Source: Bacteroidota bacterium
GTDB taxonomy: Bacteria; Bacteroidota; Bacteroidia; B-17B0; Aurantibacillaceae
Assembly: GCA_030692515.1 (NCBI GenBank)
Contig: JAUXZS010000002.1
Location: 1-64,000, forward strand
DNA length: 64,000 nucleotides
Reading direction: 5' to 3'
Under the pieces are notes generated by a model. It saw nothing but the letters and a program-made list of their open reading frames with translations, made no database searches and was not told where the DNA came from. Below, one piece after another: positions 63,107-64,000 of this stretch. A program made the translations under genes and the position numbers. Positions within the stretch are counted from its first letter, which is position 1. Every line of letters starts with the position of its first letter.

Positions 63107-64000
63107 TCAGTTTTTATAAACTAAAAACTCCACTCTTCTATTTTGTTTATGGTCTGCATCAGAGCAATCTGTATTTGCCTTGCAAACCTTTCTTGGCTGG
63201 CTTTTTCCTTTAGGATTTGTTTGAATTCTTGAAGCAATAATACCTTTTTTTATAAAATAATCTTTTATAGTTTTGGCTTGTTTTGAAGTAAGGGTTAAGG
63301 CTTCTTTATCGTCAGCTTTTGAGTCAGAATGTGTAGTAATATTTAGTTTTAAATCTTCGTTTTTCTGTAACATTAGTAAAATAGGTTGCAATTCTTTTTC
63401 ATCTTTTGGAGTAAGTGCAGTCCCATTATTTAGAAAAATTAAATTTTTGACAACATTTACTTTGCTTATTGATCCATTTAAGGATTCATCAGCATTCTCA
63501 TCAGTTAATTTATAGGCCAAGTTTGAATGCACATAAAACGTAACGCCATCATCTGTTTGCTTTCCGTTTACTATGTGTTCGCCTCTAGAACTAAATAAGG
63601 CTATAGTATCTGAAATTAAGTTGTTGTTTTGATTGCCAATTTTGATGATGAAGTCTTGATTTAATTTTACGTCATAAAATGTAAATGAATTTTTTGTGTT
63701 TGAAAGCGTGGTAGCTAATGTATCGTAATAAGCATCAAATAAATAAAGTTTTTCTTGTTTAAAGATTTCGATAGGCTTTTGTAAATAATTGATAGATCCA
63801 ATAACATCTTTTTTTATTGGTAAAAAATTCTTCTTTTCATCAAGAAGTTCTTCAATTAACGCAAGTTTTGGATTTATTGCCAAAACGATTCCTTTTTCAT
63901 CAATTAAAATATCTGCGGGGAGTGAAGTTACCCCGTATTTTTTACAGATATCATCGTTATATCCTCTTTGAGCAATACCATTAATAAAATTATTCAAGGA
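63107..64000 (-). CDS. Redoxin-OmpA fusion protein, N-terminus cut by window end
   Basis: At least 297 residues; the frame is open to the window edge, so the TTG at 63997 is not a true start. The first 35 residues look like the end of a thioredoxin/redoxin fold (KKYGVTSLPADILIDEKGIVLA, with the cis-proline loop). A central region of unknown fold follows. The last 110 residues are an OmpA peptidoglycan-binding domain (FLNNGTALTPKDEKELQPIL, ITTHSDSKADD, NRRVEFLVYKN). It would place a thiol-redox domain at the cell wall. The active-site cysteines, if present, lie outside the window. Confidence 0.75.
   Translation of the reverse strand, partial: SLNNFINGIAQRGYNDDICKKYGVTSLPADILIDEKGIVLAINPKLALIEELLDEKKNFLPIKKDVIGSINYLQKPIEIFKQEKLYLFDAYYDTLATTLSNTKNSFTFYDVKLNQDFIIKIGNQNNNLISDTIALFSSRGEHIVNGKQTDDGVTFYVHSNLAYKLTDENADESLNGSISKVNVVKNLIFLNNGTALTPKDEKELQPILLMLQKNEDLKLNITTHSDSKADDKEALTLTSKQAKTIKDYFIKKGIIASRIQTNPKGKSQPRKVCKANTDCSDADHKQNRRVEFLVYKN

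Overview
This AT-rich 64 kb window reads as chromosomal DNA of a Bacteroidota bacterium (Flavobacteriia/Sphingobacteriia-like). The evidence is proteins with type IX secretion (T9SS) sorting domains of both type A and type B, many Bacteroidota-typical families (Omp28, DUF6029, a PorE-like OmpA protein, a 5-fold beta-flower protein), TAnnTTTG promoter elements, and few Shine-Dalgarno sequences. There are no rRNA genes, intact tRNAs, phage genes, insertion sequences, CRISPR arrays or recognisable defence systems. Most of the window is housekeeping and cell-envelope genes.

Layout. 1-7.5 kb: three consecutive giant T9SS type B surface proteins (the first cut by the window edge), each closed by its own terminator. 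7.6-11.1 kb: sucC, two exported proteins of unknown function, and panB. 11.1-14.3 kb (minus): a thioredoxin-like protein, a DUF6029 barrel and an Omp28 lipoprotein. 14.5-18.8 kb: hemL, pgk, a tiny lipoprotein, ispF and a TsdA-like dihaem cytochrome lipoprotein. 19-24.2 kb: a secreted PHP-domain protein, a Sua5/TsaC-type tRNA-modification gene divergent from hpt-adk, then obgE; adk carries a long lysine-rich tail. 24.4-31 kb: a LolA-like protein, a large Asp-box propeller, a small CX4CH lipoprotein and a four-CHRD T9SS protein. 31.2-37.1 kb: an anti-sigma/cupin protein convergent with an ECF sigma factor, then a 1485-residue alpha-2-macroglobulin. 37.1-39.8 kb: a repeat-rich stretch with a decayed T9SS tail, REP-like palindromes and a tRNA-like scrap. 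39.8-53.6 kb: small metabolic enzymes, a second CX4CH lipoprotein, a DEAD-box helicase, a beta-flower protein, PLP enzymes, a LemA/TPM cluster, a CDF transporter, DUF389 and a cold-shock protein. 53.9-64 kb: an ABC exporter operon (adaptor, permease, ATPase), flotillin, a PorE-like OmpA protein, dnaJ-grpE, and a redoxin-OmpA fusion cut by the window end.

How the parts fit. Many gene products act in the envelope. T9SS cargo (type B giants, PHP, CHRD) is exported and anchored; the PorE-like protein may be part of the machine that does so. Exported thiol and haem proteins (TlpA-like, Omp28, TsdA-like, CX4CH lipoproteins, redoxin-OmpA) suggest active periplasmic redox chemistry. The ABC exporter and flotillin are membrane-organisation functions.

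Nothing here is clearly a new large system. The best candidates for novelty are the Adk-lysine tail fusion, the ECF sigma/cupin anti-sigma pair, the paired CX4CH lipoproteins, the redoxin-OmpA fusion, the TlpA-DUF6029-Omp28 operon and the inverted 19-mer repeat near 39.5 kb. Functional calls are made from reading sequence only; no database search was run.
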